Part shown: one piece after another, positions 51,928 to 61,590 of the stretch | How the letters are laid out: each line of letters starts with the position of its first letter | Position numbering within the stretch: the stretch's first letter is position 1 | From: Candidatus Nanoarchaeia archaeon | GTDB lineage: Archaea > Nanobdellota > Nanobdellia > Woesearchaeales > JACPBV01 | DNA: 64,000 nucleotides | NCBI GenBank assembly: GCA_028279655.1 | Contig: JANQNH010000001.1 | Coordinates: 81,484 to 145,483 of the forward strand | Reading direction: 5' to 3' | Notes under the pieces: model-generated | The model's input: only the letters and a program-made list of their open reading frames with translations | The model's database searches: none | What the model was told of the DNA's origin: nothing | Program-made: the position numbers and the translations under genes

Positions 51928-52876
51928 TTTTTAGGTTTTCTTCAATCCTCTCTTTTACATCTCCAACAGTCGCTTTGAATTCATTCCCAGTTATCATCTC
52001 ATAGAGCTTGATATACCTCTTGCTGAGTTCAGTAACCAGCTCTTCTGGCGCTTCTGGTAACGTCTCATCATTATAGGGATCACAGTGCTCCTTGAACCAC
52101 AGCCTGAGGAACTCCTTGTCTATGTTCTCTGGTTCTTCTCCCTTAGCAAGCCTGTCTTCATAGGTTTCCTTGATCCAGTACCTCGAGGAGTCTGGGGTGT
52201 GTATCTCATCAATCAGGAAGATGTTTCCTTGTTCATCATATCCGAACTCGTATTTTGTGTCAACCAAGATCAACCCGTTCTTTGCTGCTATCTCTGTCCC
52301 TCTCTGAAAGAGTTTCAGTGTCTTATCTGAAACTAAGTCCCACTGTTCCTGGGTCATCAGGCCTCTTTTTACGATCTCTTCTGCAGAGATCTTTTCATCA
52401 TGTTCATCGCTCTTTGTAGTGGGGGTTATTATCGGATTTTCGAACCTTTGATTCTTCTTCAATCCTTCAGGAAGGGTGTTTCCGCAGAAGTTTCTTTCCC
52501 CTTTTTCATAGGCGGTCCATGCTGATGTTGATGTAACACCTGTTATATAGCCTCTAATGACAAACTCAACAGGGAAGACCTTTAGTTTTTTGCATACAAC
52601 CACATTTGGGTCAGGAACATCGATTATATGATTTTGGATTATGTCTTTGGTGTTTTCAAACCAGAAAGCGGATGTCTGGGTGAGGACCTGTCCCTTGAAC
52701 GGGATGTTTGCCAGGTTCCTGTCAAAGGCCGACTGCCGGTCTGTCGATATAAGGAATACCTTATCTTCTGAGACATATACATCCCTTACCTTGCCCTTGT
52801 ATTTCTTTCCTAGGTTCTCTAAGTTCGTTTCCTTTAATGTAAAGTTTATCTGTTCTTTTATTTCATTGTCCTGCAT
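51911..52876 (-). CDS. purC: SAICAR synthetase, 321 aa
   Basis: PurC joins aspartate to CAIR, step 7 or 8 of purine synthesis. Motifs: GKVRDVYVSEDKVFLISTDRQSAFDR, PVEFVIRGYITGVTSTSAW, DTKYEFGYDEQGNIFLIDEIHTPDSSRYW. It is the longer eukaryote/bacterial-like version (about 300 aa). I chose ATG 52876 because GGTGAG lies at ideal distance; the frame from 52903 adds nine residues inside purE. It overlaps purE by 14 bp and is followed by the phosphatase gene with overlap. Confidence 0.94.
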   Translation of the reverse strand: MQDNEIKEQINFTLKETNLENLGKKYKGKVRDVYVSEDKVFLISTDRQSAFDRNLANIPFKGQVLTQTSAFWFENTKDIIQNHIIDVPDPNVVVCKKLKVFPVEFVIRGYITGVTSTSAWTAYEKGERNFCGNTLPEGLKKNQRFENPIITPTTKSDEHDEKISAEEIVKRGLMTQEQWDLVSDKTLKLFQRGTEIAAKNGLILVDTKYEFGYDEQGNIFLIDEIHTPDSSRYWIKETYEDRLAKGEEPENIDKEFLRLWFKEHCDPYNDETLPEAPEELVTELSKRYIKLYEMITGNEFKATVGDVKERIEENLKNAGYL

Positions 52877-53660
52877 TGTTCTCACCTTGTATTTGTTTGT
52901 CATTCTCTTTTACCTTATTCTTTAGCTTCTCCCTATGCTCATTTATTTTTATGGAGTATTTACCATCAAAATTCAGGATCTCTATAGCAGATAAAGCGGC
53001 ATTCTTACCATTGTTAAGTCCTACCCAGAGACCATGATCGGAGTGCTTGAGTACGTTTAGTGCAGCTTCTGCCTTATCGTCGTCCTTGGTAAGGACAGGA
53101 CAGTATATCACCAATGCGTCCTTTTCTGGGGTTGGTTCATCCAAGGATACGAATTCTATGTTTATAGCGTCTGGTTCTACAGCCTCTGATCTTTTTACTG
53201 GGATGTCAAACTCTGTAAATATCTTCTCAGCTTTGCTAAGAGCTTCATTTGGTATCTCGCTAATAAGATTTACAGAAACACGTTTTTTCAGGATTTTTGC
53301 GGCATTTCTTACAGCCACCTCTGTCTTTCCTATGCCTACGCTCAGCACCGGAATCCCTGAGGGCATCTGCATTATAGATAGTAACGCATCTAGTCCCTGG
53401 TAGGAACCAAGACAAGGTATTCCAATAATCGGTTTTATTGTCTTAGAAGCTATAACTCCCGGCAATGCTGCAGATAATCCTGCACCTGCAATTATAAGGT
53501 CATAGTCTCCACTTATAATATGCTCCAGTTCGTCGGGTGTCCTATGTGCAGAGCTTATCCTGAGCTCAGTCTCGATGCCTTCTTTTTTAAGGCCTTTTGT
53601 TATCTCTTTATATACCTGTTCGTCTGATTTTGATCCAAAGATTACTAAAATTTTAGACAT
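52863..53660 (-). CDS. purE: PurE-type AIR carboxylase / CAIR mutase with C-terminal extension, 265 aa
   Basis: Residues 1-130 are a complete PurE: VIFGSKSDEQVYKEITKGL, ISSAHRTPDEL, IIAGAGLSAALPGVIASKTI, PIIGIPCLGSYQGLDALLSI, MPSGIPVLSVGIGK. The remaining 135 residues form a second, decayed half ending in GLNNGKNAALSAIEILN, another PurE-like end without catalytic Ser-Ala-His. Normal PurE is about 160 aa. ATG 53660 follows GGGGTGA; a GTG three codons upstream is part of that ribosome site. A TATA ATATTTAAACC is at about 53693-53704. Confidence 0.88.
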   Translation of the reverse strand: MSKILVIFGSKSDEQVYKEITKGLKKEGIETELRISSAHRTPDELEHIISGDYDLIIAGAGLSAALPGVIASKTIKPIIGIPCLGSYQGLDALLSIMQMPSGIPVLSVGIGKTEVAVRNAAKILKKRVSVNLISEIPNEALSKAEKIFTEFDIPVKRSEAVEPDAINIEFVSLDEPTPEKDALVIYCPVLTKDDDKAEAALNVLKHSDHGLWVGLNNGKNAALSAIEILNFDGKYSIKINEHREKLKNKVKENDKQIQGENNAGQ

Positions 53661-53754
53661 TATTATCACCCCTGAGAAAAGCTTAAATGCGTTGGTTTAA
53701 ATATTTTTTGGATTTTAATCAATAGGGGTTTTAGCTTTACTATGGATACATCTT

Positions 53755-55515
53755 TTATATTACCTTTTTCTTAGATAGGGTACCGGAGCTTTGTGGAAAA
53801 AGAAAGTCAATGAACCTTTCTGCTGTTGGCCGAGGTTCGTGATTAGCCAATCCTGGCCTTTCGTTGGCTTCAATAACAACATACTTATTACTTTTTATGT
53901 TTGGGACTATCATGTCTATCCCTACCACTGGGATGTTTAGGATTTGAGCAGCTTTTTCAGCTACTTTCATTAAGGCCGGATTTATCTCATCTGTAATGTC
54001 GTGCATAGTGCCTCCTGTATGGAGGTTTGCTGATTTCCGGATGGTTATATTAACTCCTTTTCTTAGGACGTCGCTCATTTTTTTCCCTGCATTATGGATA
54101 CATCTTTTTGTTTCAGTATCGATTGGTATCTTGCTTTCTCCTCCTGTTGCTGCCCTTCTTCTTCTGCTCTGCTTTTCGATCAATTCCTTTATTGTCAGCT
54201 TCCCATTACCTACAATCACTGGCGGTTTCTTTACAGAAGCAGCTACTGCTTTGAAATCAATAACAACTATACTTAAATCCTCTCCCTTTATATATTCCTC
54301 AACAATGCCCCCGCCAGGATAATCAGATACGAGCTCTATTGCTTTTTTCAGCTCGCTGTTTTTTATATCTACTAAAACTCCTTTTCCTTTCTCCCCTTTT
54401 CTTGGCTTTGCCACGAAGCTGTCATATCTCTTGAGGAAACTCTTGATTCTCTTTGATCTTGCTAGAATCTGTTTTGGTACCTTTATATCATTTTTCTTTA
54501 AAATTCTGTTTGTGATCCTCTTGTCCGAACACCTGCTCATAGCAATAGCGTTTGTCTGATCAGTAAGCGATTCCTTACATATAATTGTGTTCCCTCCAAA
54601 GCTTAAGGAAAAATAGTTGTGGGAAATATCAATTGGGTCTACTCTTATTCCTCTTCTTCTAGCTTCTTCAATTATTATCTTGGAATAAGGATTGAATTTT
54701 TTTATCTTTTTTTCTATAATTGGTGTAGAGAATAGTTTTTCATTTACCGAACTTTTATGTTTGACACAAAATGCAGGAACCCTCTTAAAATGCAGTTTTT
54801 CATAGAGTTTTATCGCAGGCTTATTGTAGTGCATCACTGAAAGGTCGAGGAAATCTCTTCCTCTTTCCATGAAGTATTCTATCAGAGAGTGTACTAATGC
54901 CTCTCCAACGCCAGGAGCTGATGCCTGTGGATCTACAGCTAAACTCCATAGGCTGCACCCATTCTCTGGATCATTGAATGCCAATTTGTGGTCAATTCCT
55001 AGTGCTGCTCCGATGATATCTTTTTTCTTTATGTCTTCAATAACAAAGAAATTTATAGTTCTTGAATTTTTATGTTTGATAAGAAAGCTTGGCTTTATTT
55101 TTATCATGTTCCTGCTTTCATAGATCCTATTGATCTCCCTTGAGTCCTTTAAAGATCTTGCTTTGCGTATTGTAAACTCCTTCTTTTTTCTGGTCTTTTC
55201 ATACTCATCAAACCATATCCTATATGTGTGGGAAGGATCTAGGAAAAGATCCTGAGGTGCTTCTGCTATAACTACATGCGGATCCCTTATGTACAAGGCA
55301 AGATTCCTCTTCCCTTCTTTCTCATTAGAAATAGTCTTCGCTAGTTTTTTTACCCTCTTGAATGTATGTGCAAATATCAGCTTACCCCAACCACAATCAA
55401 CTTCAACATCAGGCTTCATAACCTCTGCTTGCTTACCTTTTGGAACTTCCCAGCTCCTTAAGGTTGGAGGTATTGCCCTATCCAATTTTTTTATCTCTTC
55501 TTTTTTTCGATTCAT
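53755..55515 (-). CDS. N-acetylglutaminylglutamine synthetase-like GNAT/ATP-grasp protein, 586 aa
   Basis: The N-terminus (IPPTLRSWEVPKG, VDCGWGKLIFAHTF, LYIRDPHVVIAEAPQDLFLD, PSHTYRIWFDEYE) is the specific signature of the bacterial NAGGN synthetase family (TIGR03103). A GNAT domain (about 115-265; AVDPQASAPGVGEAL) and a C-terminal ATP-grasp ligase (about 330-575; GGGIVEEYIKGEDLSIVVID, VGIDMIV, VIEANERPGLANHE) follow. The enzyme acetylates glutamine and links a second one, giving the osmolyte dipeptide NAGGN with a partner amidotransferase. The partner is not in the window. The family is typically bacterial, so transfer is likely. Confidence 0.8.
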   Translation of the reverse strand: MNRKKEEIKKLDRAIPPTLRSWEVPKGKQAEVMKPDVEVDCGWGKLIFAHTFKRVKKLAKTISNEKEGKRNLALYIRDPHVVIAEAPQDLFLDPSHTYRIWFDEYEKTRKKKEFTIRKARSLKDSREINRIYESRNMIKIKPSFLIKHKNSRTINFFVIEDIKKKDIIGAALGIDHKLAFNDPENGCSLWSLAVDPQASAPGVGEALVHSLIEYFMERGRDFLDLSVMHYNKPAIKLYEKLHFKRVPAFCVKHKSSVNEKLFSTPIIEKKIKKFNPYSKIIIEEARRRGIRVDPIDISHNYFSLSFGGNTIICKESLTDQTNAIAMSRCSDKRITNRILKKNDIKVPKQILARSKRIKSFLKRYDSFVAKPRKGEKGKGVLVDIKNSELKKAIELVSDYPGGGIVEEYIKGEDLSIVVIDFKAVAASVKKPPVIVGNGKLTIKELIEKQSRRRRAATGGESKIPIDTETKRCIHNAGKKMSDVLRKGVNITIRKSANLHTGGTMHDITDEINPALMKVAEKAAQILNIPVVGIDMIVPNIKSNKYVVIEANERPGLANHEPRPTAERFIDFLFPQSSGTLSKKKVI

Positions 55516-55611
55516 ATATGGATCATCTTTCCTTTTTGTGGTTTATCCTCATTCTTTTCTTGTTATGTTTTTTACATCCAACTGATACATAAATGTTTCT
55601 ATTTTTGGCTT

Positions 55612-56787
55612 TTAGATCACTTCACCGACAACATATATAGATCCTGTTACCAGGATCAGGTCTTCCTTACCAGCCACCTTCTTAGCATGGTAAAGCGCCT
55701 TTCTCGTGTCTTCAATAATTATTGGATCCTTAATCTCTCTTGCCAGCAACTTTGGATCCTGGGCTCTTTGGATCTTTGGCCTTACAATTATCGTCCTTTT
55801 TGTCAGCGGTACAATCTCTCTTAGAATTTTCTTATGATCCTTGTCCTTCAGAATGCCAACAATCAGGTATATGTGCCTATAGTTCTTCATAATCTTTGAA
55901 ATCTCCCTCTTTAGAGCCCTTATTGCGTCAAGGTTGTGAGCACAATCAACCAGGATGTTCTCTGCAAGGAACTCCATCCTTCCATGCCAGACAGTATTTA
56001 ACAACCCTCTTTTTACTGCTCCATGGCTTATATTGGTATTGTAATGTATGTTCATGGCCCTTATACCTTCTAAGGCAACAGATGCATTTTTCAACTGGAA
56101 CTCTCCTTGTAGTCTTAGCAATGCTTTTATCGGCTTTCCATCCACATATAAGGGAGATGATCTTTTTTCTGCTACTTCCTTTATCACTTTTAGTGCAGCG
56201 CCTTCTGCTCCAGTTATAACAGGGATCTTATCCTTAATAATGCCTGCTTTTTCATAAGCTATCTCTTCTATTGTTTCTCCAAGATACTCCTGGTGTTCCA
56301 GGCCTATATTTGTTATAATTGATATCATCGGATTTACTACGTTTGTTGCATCCAATCTTCCTCCAAGTCCAACCTCGCAGACCAGATAATCTATCTTTTT
56401 CTCATTGAAATACAGAAATGCTATTGCTGTAATAACCTCAAAGAATGTTTGCGATGCAATGTGGGGTTCTACTCTTTTGAACAGTCTTGCGAGGTCCTTT
56501 TTTGAGATCTTCTTGTTGTTTATGAGGAAACGTTCCCTGAAATCCTTGAGATGAGGTGATGTGTACATCCCTACCTTGTAATTTGATTCCATCAATATTG
56601 AAGACAGCATTGCACATACAGAACCCTTACCATTGGTACCTGCAACATGGATCACCTTAAGGTCCTTTTCTGGATTTTCCAGTTTCTTCAGAAGGAGTTT
56701 CATATTCTTAAGGCTTAGATTGAAGTTGCCCTTATTTTCTGAGCCCTTTAGCTTGTATATCTGATTTATAGCCTTATGATAGTTCAT
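55612..56787 (-). CDS. folC: Folylpolyglutamate / dihydrofolate synthase, 391 aa
   Basis: Mur-ligase-type motifs: VIHVAGTNGKGSVCAMLSSI (P-loop), YTSPHLKDFRERF, VCEVGLGGRLDATNVV, TNIGLEHQEYLG, ILVDCAHNLDAIRALK. The enzyme adds glutamate to folate, retaining cofactors for the purine enzymes nearby. Two ATGs are close together; 56787 is about 27 bp after the TATA ATTTATTAAT, so I prefer it to 56793. The length is slightly short but normal for the family. Confidence 0.9.
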   Translation of the reverse strand: MNYHKAINQIYKLKGSENKGNFNLSLKNMKLLLKKLENPEKDLKVIHVAGTNGKGSVCAMLSSILMESNYKVGMYTSPHLKDFRERFLINNKKISKKDLARLFKRVEPHIASQTFFEVITAIAFLYFNEKKIDYLVCEVGLGGRLDATNVVNPMISIITNIGLEHQEYLGETIEEIAYEKAGIIKDKIPVITGAEGAALKVIKEVAEKRSSPLYVDGKPIKALLRLQGEFQLKNASVALEGIRAMNIHYNTNISHGAVKRGLLNTVWHGRMEFLAENILVDCAHNLDAIRALKREISKIMKNYRHIYLIVGILKDKDHKKILREIVPLTKRTIIVRPKIQRAQDPKLLAREIKDPIIIEDTRKALYHAKKVAGKEDLILVTGSIYVVGEVI

Positions 56788-56865
56788 AATCATAGATTCT
56801 TAGGGTTATTAATAAATCTATTGTAAGGCGAAAGATATAAATAATGATGAACTTTGTAGAATTGA

Positions 56866-57120
56866 ATGGAATTCATAGCTATACTTGCAACAATTATGGG
56901 AGTTATATCCTCTCTTAGTTTTTTTCCTCAGACAATCAAGATAATGAGGAGAAAGAGCTCTAAGGATATCTCTTTGATGACTTATGGTATATTGGGGTTT
57001 GGGGCTGTGATATGGTTGATCTATGGCATTAGTGTTATGGATATTCCGATAATAGTGAGTTACACTTTAGGGACAATAAGCACCTTTTCTGTAATTATCG
57101 CTTACTTAGCCTATAGGTAA
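56866..57120 (+). CDS. SemiSWEET-type sugar transporter, 84 aa
   Basis: Three membrane helices in the PQ-loop arrangement: SLSFFPQTIKIMRRKSSKDI (the Pro-Gln motif), then SLMTYGILGFGAVIWLIYGI, then a last helix. Length and motif match bacterial SemiSWEET half-transporters, which dimerise to carry sugars by facilitated diffusion. It has a TATA box (GATATAAATAATG, about 56836-56848) at leaderless distance and stands alone on the plus strand among minus-strand genes. Confidence 0.88.
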   Translation: MEFIAILATIMGVISSLSFFPQTIKIMRRKSSKDISLMTYGILGFGAVIWLIYGISVMDIPIIVSYTLGTISTFSVIIAYLAYR

Positions 57121-57169
57121 TTTAATCAACTATTTAGAAAGACTGAGCATTATAATCTGTTATAACAGA

Positions 57170-58696
57170 CTAATGCTTAAACAACCTTACGCCAGAAAAA
57201 ACCATGGCTATGCCTAATTCATCGCATTTAGCTATTACTTCCTGGTCTTTTTTTGCTCCACCTGGCTGGATTATTGACTTTATGCCTGCTTCTGCTGCTG
57301 CCTCTACTGCATCTGGGAACGGGAAGAAAGCATCAGAGGACATTGAGCCCTGATCTGCCCTTCCCTGGGATTTTCTCTTTGCAATTATGGATGCATCCAC
57401 CCTTGACATCTGACCTACTCCCATCCCATATCCAGTATTGTCCTTTGCAAATACTACTGAATTAGACTTTGTGTGCTTGTTGACCTTCCATGCAAATTTA
57501 AGGTCCTCCAGCTCCTTTTCAGTAGGCTTTCTTTTTGTGACGCATTTTAGCTCAACCTTTTCTATATCCGGCCATTCTCTCGACTGCACAAGCAGACCCC
57601 CTACCACCTTCTTCATGTTGTATCCCTTGTTTGAGCTCTCGAGCTCTCCAACTTCTAATACCCTGCAGTTCTGCTTGTTCTCTTTGAGAAATTCTAAGGC
57701 ATCATCATCAAAACTTGGTGCTATCAGGAGTTCGATAAACTTGCCTTTTGTCATCTCTGCTACCTTTAGGGTGCATGGCCTGTTCATGGCTATAACACAT
57801 CCGAAAGCAGACATAGGATCCACATTATATGCGTCTTCGAATGCCTTTTCTATGGTGTCTCTTTCAGCTACACCACAGGGATTTGCGTGTTTTATCACTG
57901 TCACTGCTGGTCTTTTGAACTCCTTGACAAGTTCCAGTGCTCCATCTCCATCAAATATATTGTTGTAGCTCAGTTCTTTTCCCCATAACTGCTTTGCGTT
58001 TACTATGGATGTCTCGTTCAATGAAGGTTCTTTGTAGAATGCCCCTCTTTGATGAGGGTTCTCCCCATATCTTAGGTCTTGTAGCTTATTGTATGGAAAA
58101 ACCATGCTATCCGGGAACTCTTCTTTTTCCAGGTAGTTAGAGATCATGCTATCATAGACAGAGGTCCTCTGGAAGACCTTCTTGGCAAGCTCCTTCCTCT
58201 CTTCGATGGAGATTGACTCTTCTTTTTTTATCTTGTCTAGAATCTTTGGATAATCCTTGGGATCAGTCAGTACAATTACATCTTTGAAGTTTTTTGCTGC
58301 AGACCTTACCATTGATGGTCCTCCGATGTCTATCATCTCTATGGTTTCTTCAAAGCTCACTCCTTTCTTTACAGTTTCCTCAAATGGATAAAGATTTACA
58401 ACGACAAGGTCAATCATCTCTATGTTGTTGTCAGCTGCCTGTTTCATATGCTCCTCTTTATCACGTAAAGCTAATAAGCCCCCGTGTATCTTTGGGTGCA
58501 ATGTTTTTACTCTTCCGTCCATCATCTCTGGGAATCCTGTATGATCAGAAACATCCTTTACCTTGATCCCCTCTTCATTTAGTTTTCTGGCTGTTCCTCC
58601 TGTTGATAATATCTCTACTCCAAGATTATCCAGCTCTTTAGCGAACTCTACTATTCCTGTCTTGTCAAAGACTGATATCAATGCTCTTTTTATCAT
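57170..58696 (-). CDS. purH: Bifunctional AICAR transformylase / IMP cyclohydrolase, 508 aa
   Basis: This is bacterial-type PurH. N-terminal cyclohydrolase: [51 protein letters not shown]-terminal transformylase: [39 protein letters not shown]-like [18 protein letters not shown] and [14 protein letters not shown]. It completes IMP synthesis using 10-formyl-THF. Most archaea use PurP and PurO instead, so a bacterial origin is likely. The start at 58696 follows AAGGTGATTAAC; the longer frame enters purN. Confidence 0.94.
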   Translation of the reverse strand: MIKRALISVFDKTGIVEFAKELDNLGVEILSTGGTARKLNEEGIKVKDVSDHTGFPEMMDGRVKTLHPKIHGGLLALRDKEEHMKQAADNNIEMIDLVVVNLYPFEETVKKGVSFEETIEMIDIGGPSMVRSAAKNFKDVIVLTDPKDYPKILDKIKKEESISIEERKELAKKVFQRTSVYDSMISNYLEKEEFPDSMVFPYNKLQDLRYGENPHQRGAFYKEPSLNETSIVNAKQLWGKELSYNNIFDGDGALELVKEFKRPAVTVIKHANPCGVAERDTIEKAFEDAYNVDPMSAFGCVIAMNRPCTLKVAEMTKGKFIELLIAPSFDDDALEFLKENKQNCRVLEVGELESSNKGYNMKKVVGGLLVQSREWPDIEKVELKCVTKRKPTEKELEDLKFAWKVNKHTKSNSVVFAKDNTGYGMGVGQMSRVDASIIAKRKSQGRADQGSMSSDAFFPFPDAVEAAAEAGIKSIIQPGGAKKDQEVIAKCDELGIAMVFSGVRLFKH

Positions 58697-58697
58697 G

Positions 58698-59322
58698 TTA
58701 ATCACCTTCTTCAATACGAACTTTATGCCCTTCAACAGTGATTCTGTTGTCTCGGTACAGTTTAATCCCATCTATAATGATTTCCTGCTCTGCTTTCTGT
58801 ACCTTCTCCTTGAGTGTGTCTGCAGTATCATCCTGCTCAACCGTTACCTCTTTCTGTAGTATTATAGGGCCTGTGTCGGCTCCTTCATCGATAAATATAA
58901 GTGAACAGCCAGTTACCTTGTCTTTGTTCTTTATTACCTCTTCATGGACATTGAGATCCATCCCTCCTGCGTATTTAGGAAGCAAACTCGGATGTATGTT
59001 CATTACCTTGTTGAGCCATTTCTGTACAAACCAGGAAGTCATGAGCTTCATATAACCTATAAGAAGGACTAAGTCGATGTCATGTTGTTGTAGGAGTTGA
59101 TCTACCTCTTTATCATATTCTTCCCGGTCCTTTCCTTTAGGGTCAAGGTATATCGCTTTTATACTATGTTTTCTTGCCCTTTCAAGGATAAAAGCATCTT
59201 CCTTATTGCTCAAAACAAAAGAAATCTCCACATCTCTAAGTTTATCAGACTCTATAGAATCAATTACTGACTGAAGGTCAGTCCCTCTTGTGCTTCCTAG
59301 TACGGCAATCTTTAAGATTCAT
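58698..59322 (-). CDS. purN: GAR transformylase (frameshifted near the start)
   Basis: The continuous frame from 59231 carries LVLLIGYMKLMTSWFVQKW, MNIHPSLLPKYAGGMDLNVH and GCSLIFIDEGADTGPIILQK, clear PurN motifs, but lacks the N-terminal strand. That strand is present upstream in another frame: KIAVLGSTRGTDLQSVID. The ribosome site GGTGAT and ATG 59322 lead into it only if one A is removed from the AAA at 59311-59313, giving MNLKIAVLG and a normal 207-aa protein. So this is a one-base insertion, a sequencing error, or slippage. The TATA box is at about 59351-59360; purH starts 1 bp after its stop. Confidence 0.85.
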
Positions 59323-59397
59323 ATCACCGTATAAAGAGAAAATGGGGGTTGTTTATAAAACTTACTACAGAATCATATATCAGTCTAGGTATAATGA

Positions 59398-60243
59398 TCA
59401 CAATCTTGTCCTTTTCTGCAATTCCATACACTCAAGGGTATTCTCTAACAAACAAGCAATTGTCATCGGGCCTACTCCTCCTGGGACAGGAGTGATATAA
59501 CCAGCAACCTCTCTGGCTTCCTCTTCAACATCTCCTACCAGCTTGTCATATACCTTATTGGTGCCTACATCTATAACAACAGCGCCTTTTTTTACCATGT
59601 CTTTTGTTATGGCTCTGGGTTTGCCAATAGCTACTACAAGGATGTCTGCCTCTTTGGTGTACTTTTCCAATGGTTTGCTTCTTGAATGGCACATCGTAAC
59701 TGTGCAGTTTTTCTGCTGGAGCAGGATAGATACTGGTTTTCCTACAATATTTGATCTTCCTACAATAACTGCATGTTTTCCTTCCAGCTTGATTCCGGTC
59801 GATTCTATAAGCTTGATGACTCCTTTTGGGGTTGCAGGAAGTATTATGTTCTTGCCTATGAGCATATTGCCCATGTTAATGGGATGGAAACCGTCTGCAT
59901 CCTTATACGGCAGGATAGCATCGATTATCAGGGATTCGCTTATATGTTTTGGCAAGGGCAGCTGAACGAGCATTCCATGGATCTTAGAGTCCTGATTCAA
60001 TTCATCTATTATTCCTAGAAGCTTTTCTTCTTCTGTGTCTTCAGGGAGTATGATCTTTTTTGAATAGAATCCTATCTCCTTGCATTTCTTCTCTTTCATG
60101 TTTACATAAACCTGAGAAGCAGGATTGTCCCCTACAAGAACAACAGCCAACCCTGGCTTTTCCTTTAGTTTGGAGGTTTTGCTCTTGAGGTCCTGTCTTA
60201 TCTTTTCAGCAATATTCTTTCCATCTATGATCTTGGCTTTCAT
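59398..60243 (-). CDS. folD: FolD methylene-THF dehydrogenase / cyclohydrolase, 281 aa
   Basis: Motifs: the catalytic Lys region YVNMKEKKCKEIGF, VQLPLPKHI, DADGFHP-like KDADGFHPINMG, the NADP site VIVGRSNIVGKPVSILLQQK, and PVPGGVGPMTIACLLENTLE. It converts methylene-THF to 10-formyl-THF, the donor for PurN and PurH. The TATA TTTATATAAC (about 60264-60273) sits about 25 bp before the ATG. Confidence 0.95.
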   Translation of the reverse strand: MKAKIIDGKNIAEKIRQDLKSKTSKLKEKPGLAVVLVGDNPASQVYVNMKEKKCKEIGFYSKKIILPEDTEEEKLLGIIDELNQDSKIHGMLVQLPLPKHISESLIIDAILPYKDADGFHPINMGNMLIGKNIILPATPKGVIKLIESTGIKLEGKHAVIVGRSNIVGKPVSILLQQKNCTVTMCHSRSKPLEKYTKEADILVVAIGKPRAITKDMVKKGAVVIDVGTNKVYDKLVGDVEEEAREVAGYITPVPGGVGPMTIACLLENTLECMELQKRTRL

Positions 60244-60292
60244 AGTTGTGTCTTTTGTTTTGAGTTATATAAATGTTGTTATAAAAATCTTC

Positions 60293-61537
60293 TTATTCAA
60301 ACTCTTTGTAGAGGGGAAACTCGTTACATAGCTTCTTAACTTTTTCTTTTATCTCTTCCTTGAGGCCTGAGTTTTCTGGATCCTTCAGTACAGATGTTAT
60401 CCATTCCCCTATCTGCCCAATCTCATCTTCCTTCATCCCTCTTGTCGTTATTGAAGGGGTGCCCATACGTATTCCAGAAGGATCAAAAGGGCTCCTCTGT
60501 TCGAAAGGAATGGTGTTCCTGTTGCAGTATATCCCTGCTTCTTCCAGGGCTGTGGACCCTATCTTCCCTGTTATTCCCATGGATGTAGCGTCCATAAGAA
60601 TCAGGTGATTATCAGTTCCTCCAGAGACCACCCTTATTTTATTGTCCATCAGTACCTTGGCTAATGCCGCAGCGTTTTTCTTTATCTGGGTCTGATATGG
60701 TTTGAAGTCTGGTTCCATGGCTTCCTGGAATGCAACTGCCTTTGCAGCTATTATGTGCTCCATTGGTCCGCCTTGGAGTCCCGGGAATACTGCCTTATCA
60801 ATAGGTTTTGCGAATTCTTCCTTGCACAAAATAATGGCGCTTCTTGGACCTCTTAGGGTTTTATGTGTGGTTGTCATGGTAATGTCTGCGGTTTTCGAGT
60901 CTTTGTGTACCCCCCCAAGTATCAGTCCTACAATATGGGATACGTCAGCCATATGAACTGCACCTATATCATGGGCTATCTTTGTGAACCTGTCAAAATC
61001 TATTTCCCGAGGGTATGCAGTTGCTCCTGAGATTATCATCTTTGGCTTTTCCTTATCTGCCAATTCTGCCAGCTTATCATAATCTATCTTTTCTGTATCT
61101 TTCTCAACACCGTAGTGTACCATGTTATACAGTTTTCCTGAGAAGTTTACTGGTGAGCCATGGGTAAGATGCCCGCCATGGGAGAGATCCATGCCCATGG
61201 CCTTATCACCTACATCTAGCATTGCAAAATATATGGCTTGATTAGCTGTAGATCCTGCGTTAGGCTGTACATTTGCATGGTCTGCATTAAAGAGCTTTTT
61301 TGCCCTTTCGATTGCCAGGTTCTCTATCTGGTCTATAAACTCGTTACCAGTATAGTACCTTTTTGAAGGATAACCTTCTGCGTATTTGTTGGATAATGGA
61401 GTTCCCATAGCTTCCAATACAGCTACAGAGGCATGGTTTTCAGAAGGAATCATACAAAGTCCGTCTTTTTGACGGGTTATCTCTTTTTGCACCAGATCAT
61501 AAACAACGGTGTCCTGTTTTTTTAAAGACTCTAACAT
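60293..61537 (-). CDS. glyA: Serine hydroxymethyltransferase, 414 aa
   Basis: PLP-enzyme motifs: MIPSENHASVAVLEAMGTPL, NKYAEGYPSKRYYTGNEFID, NVQPNAGSTANQAIYFAML, SHGGHLTHGSPVNFSG, the Schiff-base Lys in TTTHKTLRGPRSA, and FPGLQGGPMEH. It converts serine and THF to glycine and methylene-THF, feeding FolD and supplying glycine for purine step 2. ATG 61537 follows GGGGTGATT; a GTG three codons earlier is in the ribosome site. The TATA ATATATTTAAACC is at about 61570-61583. Confidence 0.95.
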   Translation of the reverse strand: MLESLKKQDTVVYDLVQKEITRQKDGLCMIPSENHASVAVLEAMGTPLSNKYAEGYPSKRYYTGNEFIDQIENLAIERAKKLFNADHANVQPNAGSTANQAIYFAMLDVGDKAMGMDLSHGGHLTHGSPVNFSGKLYNMVHYGVEKDTEKIDYDKLAELADKEKPKMIISGATAYPREIDFDRFTKIAHDIGAVHMADVSHIVGLILGGVHKDSKTADITMTTTHKTLRGPRSAIILCKEEFAKPIDKAVFPGLQGGPMEHIIAAKAVAFQEAMEPDFKPYQTQIKKNAAALAKVLMDNKIRVVSGGTDNHLILMDATSMGITGKIGSTALEEAGIYCNRNTIPFEQRSPFDPSGIRMGTPSITTRGMKEDEIGQIGEWITSVLKDPENSGLKEEIKEKVKKLCNEFPLYKEFE

Positions 61538-61590
61538 AACAATCACCCCGATATGAAAAGAAATCAGCTGGTTTAAATATATTTCGGAAA

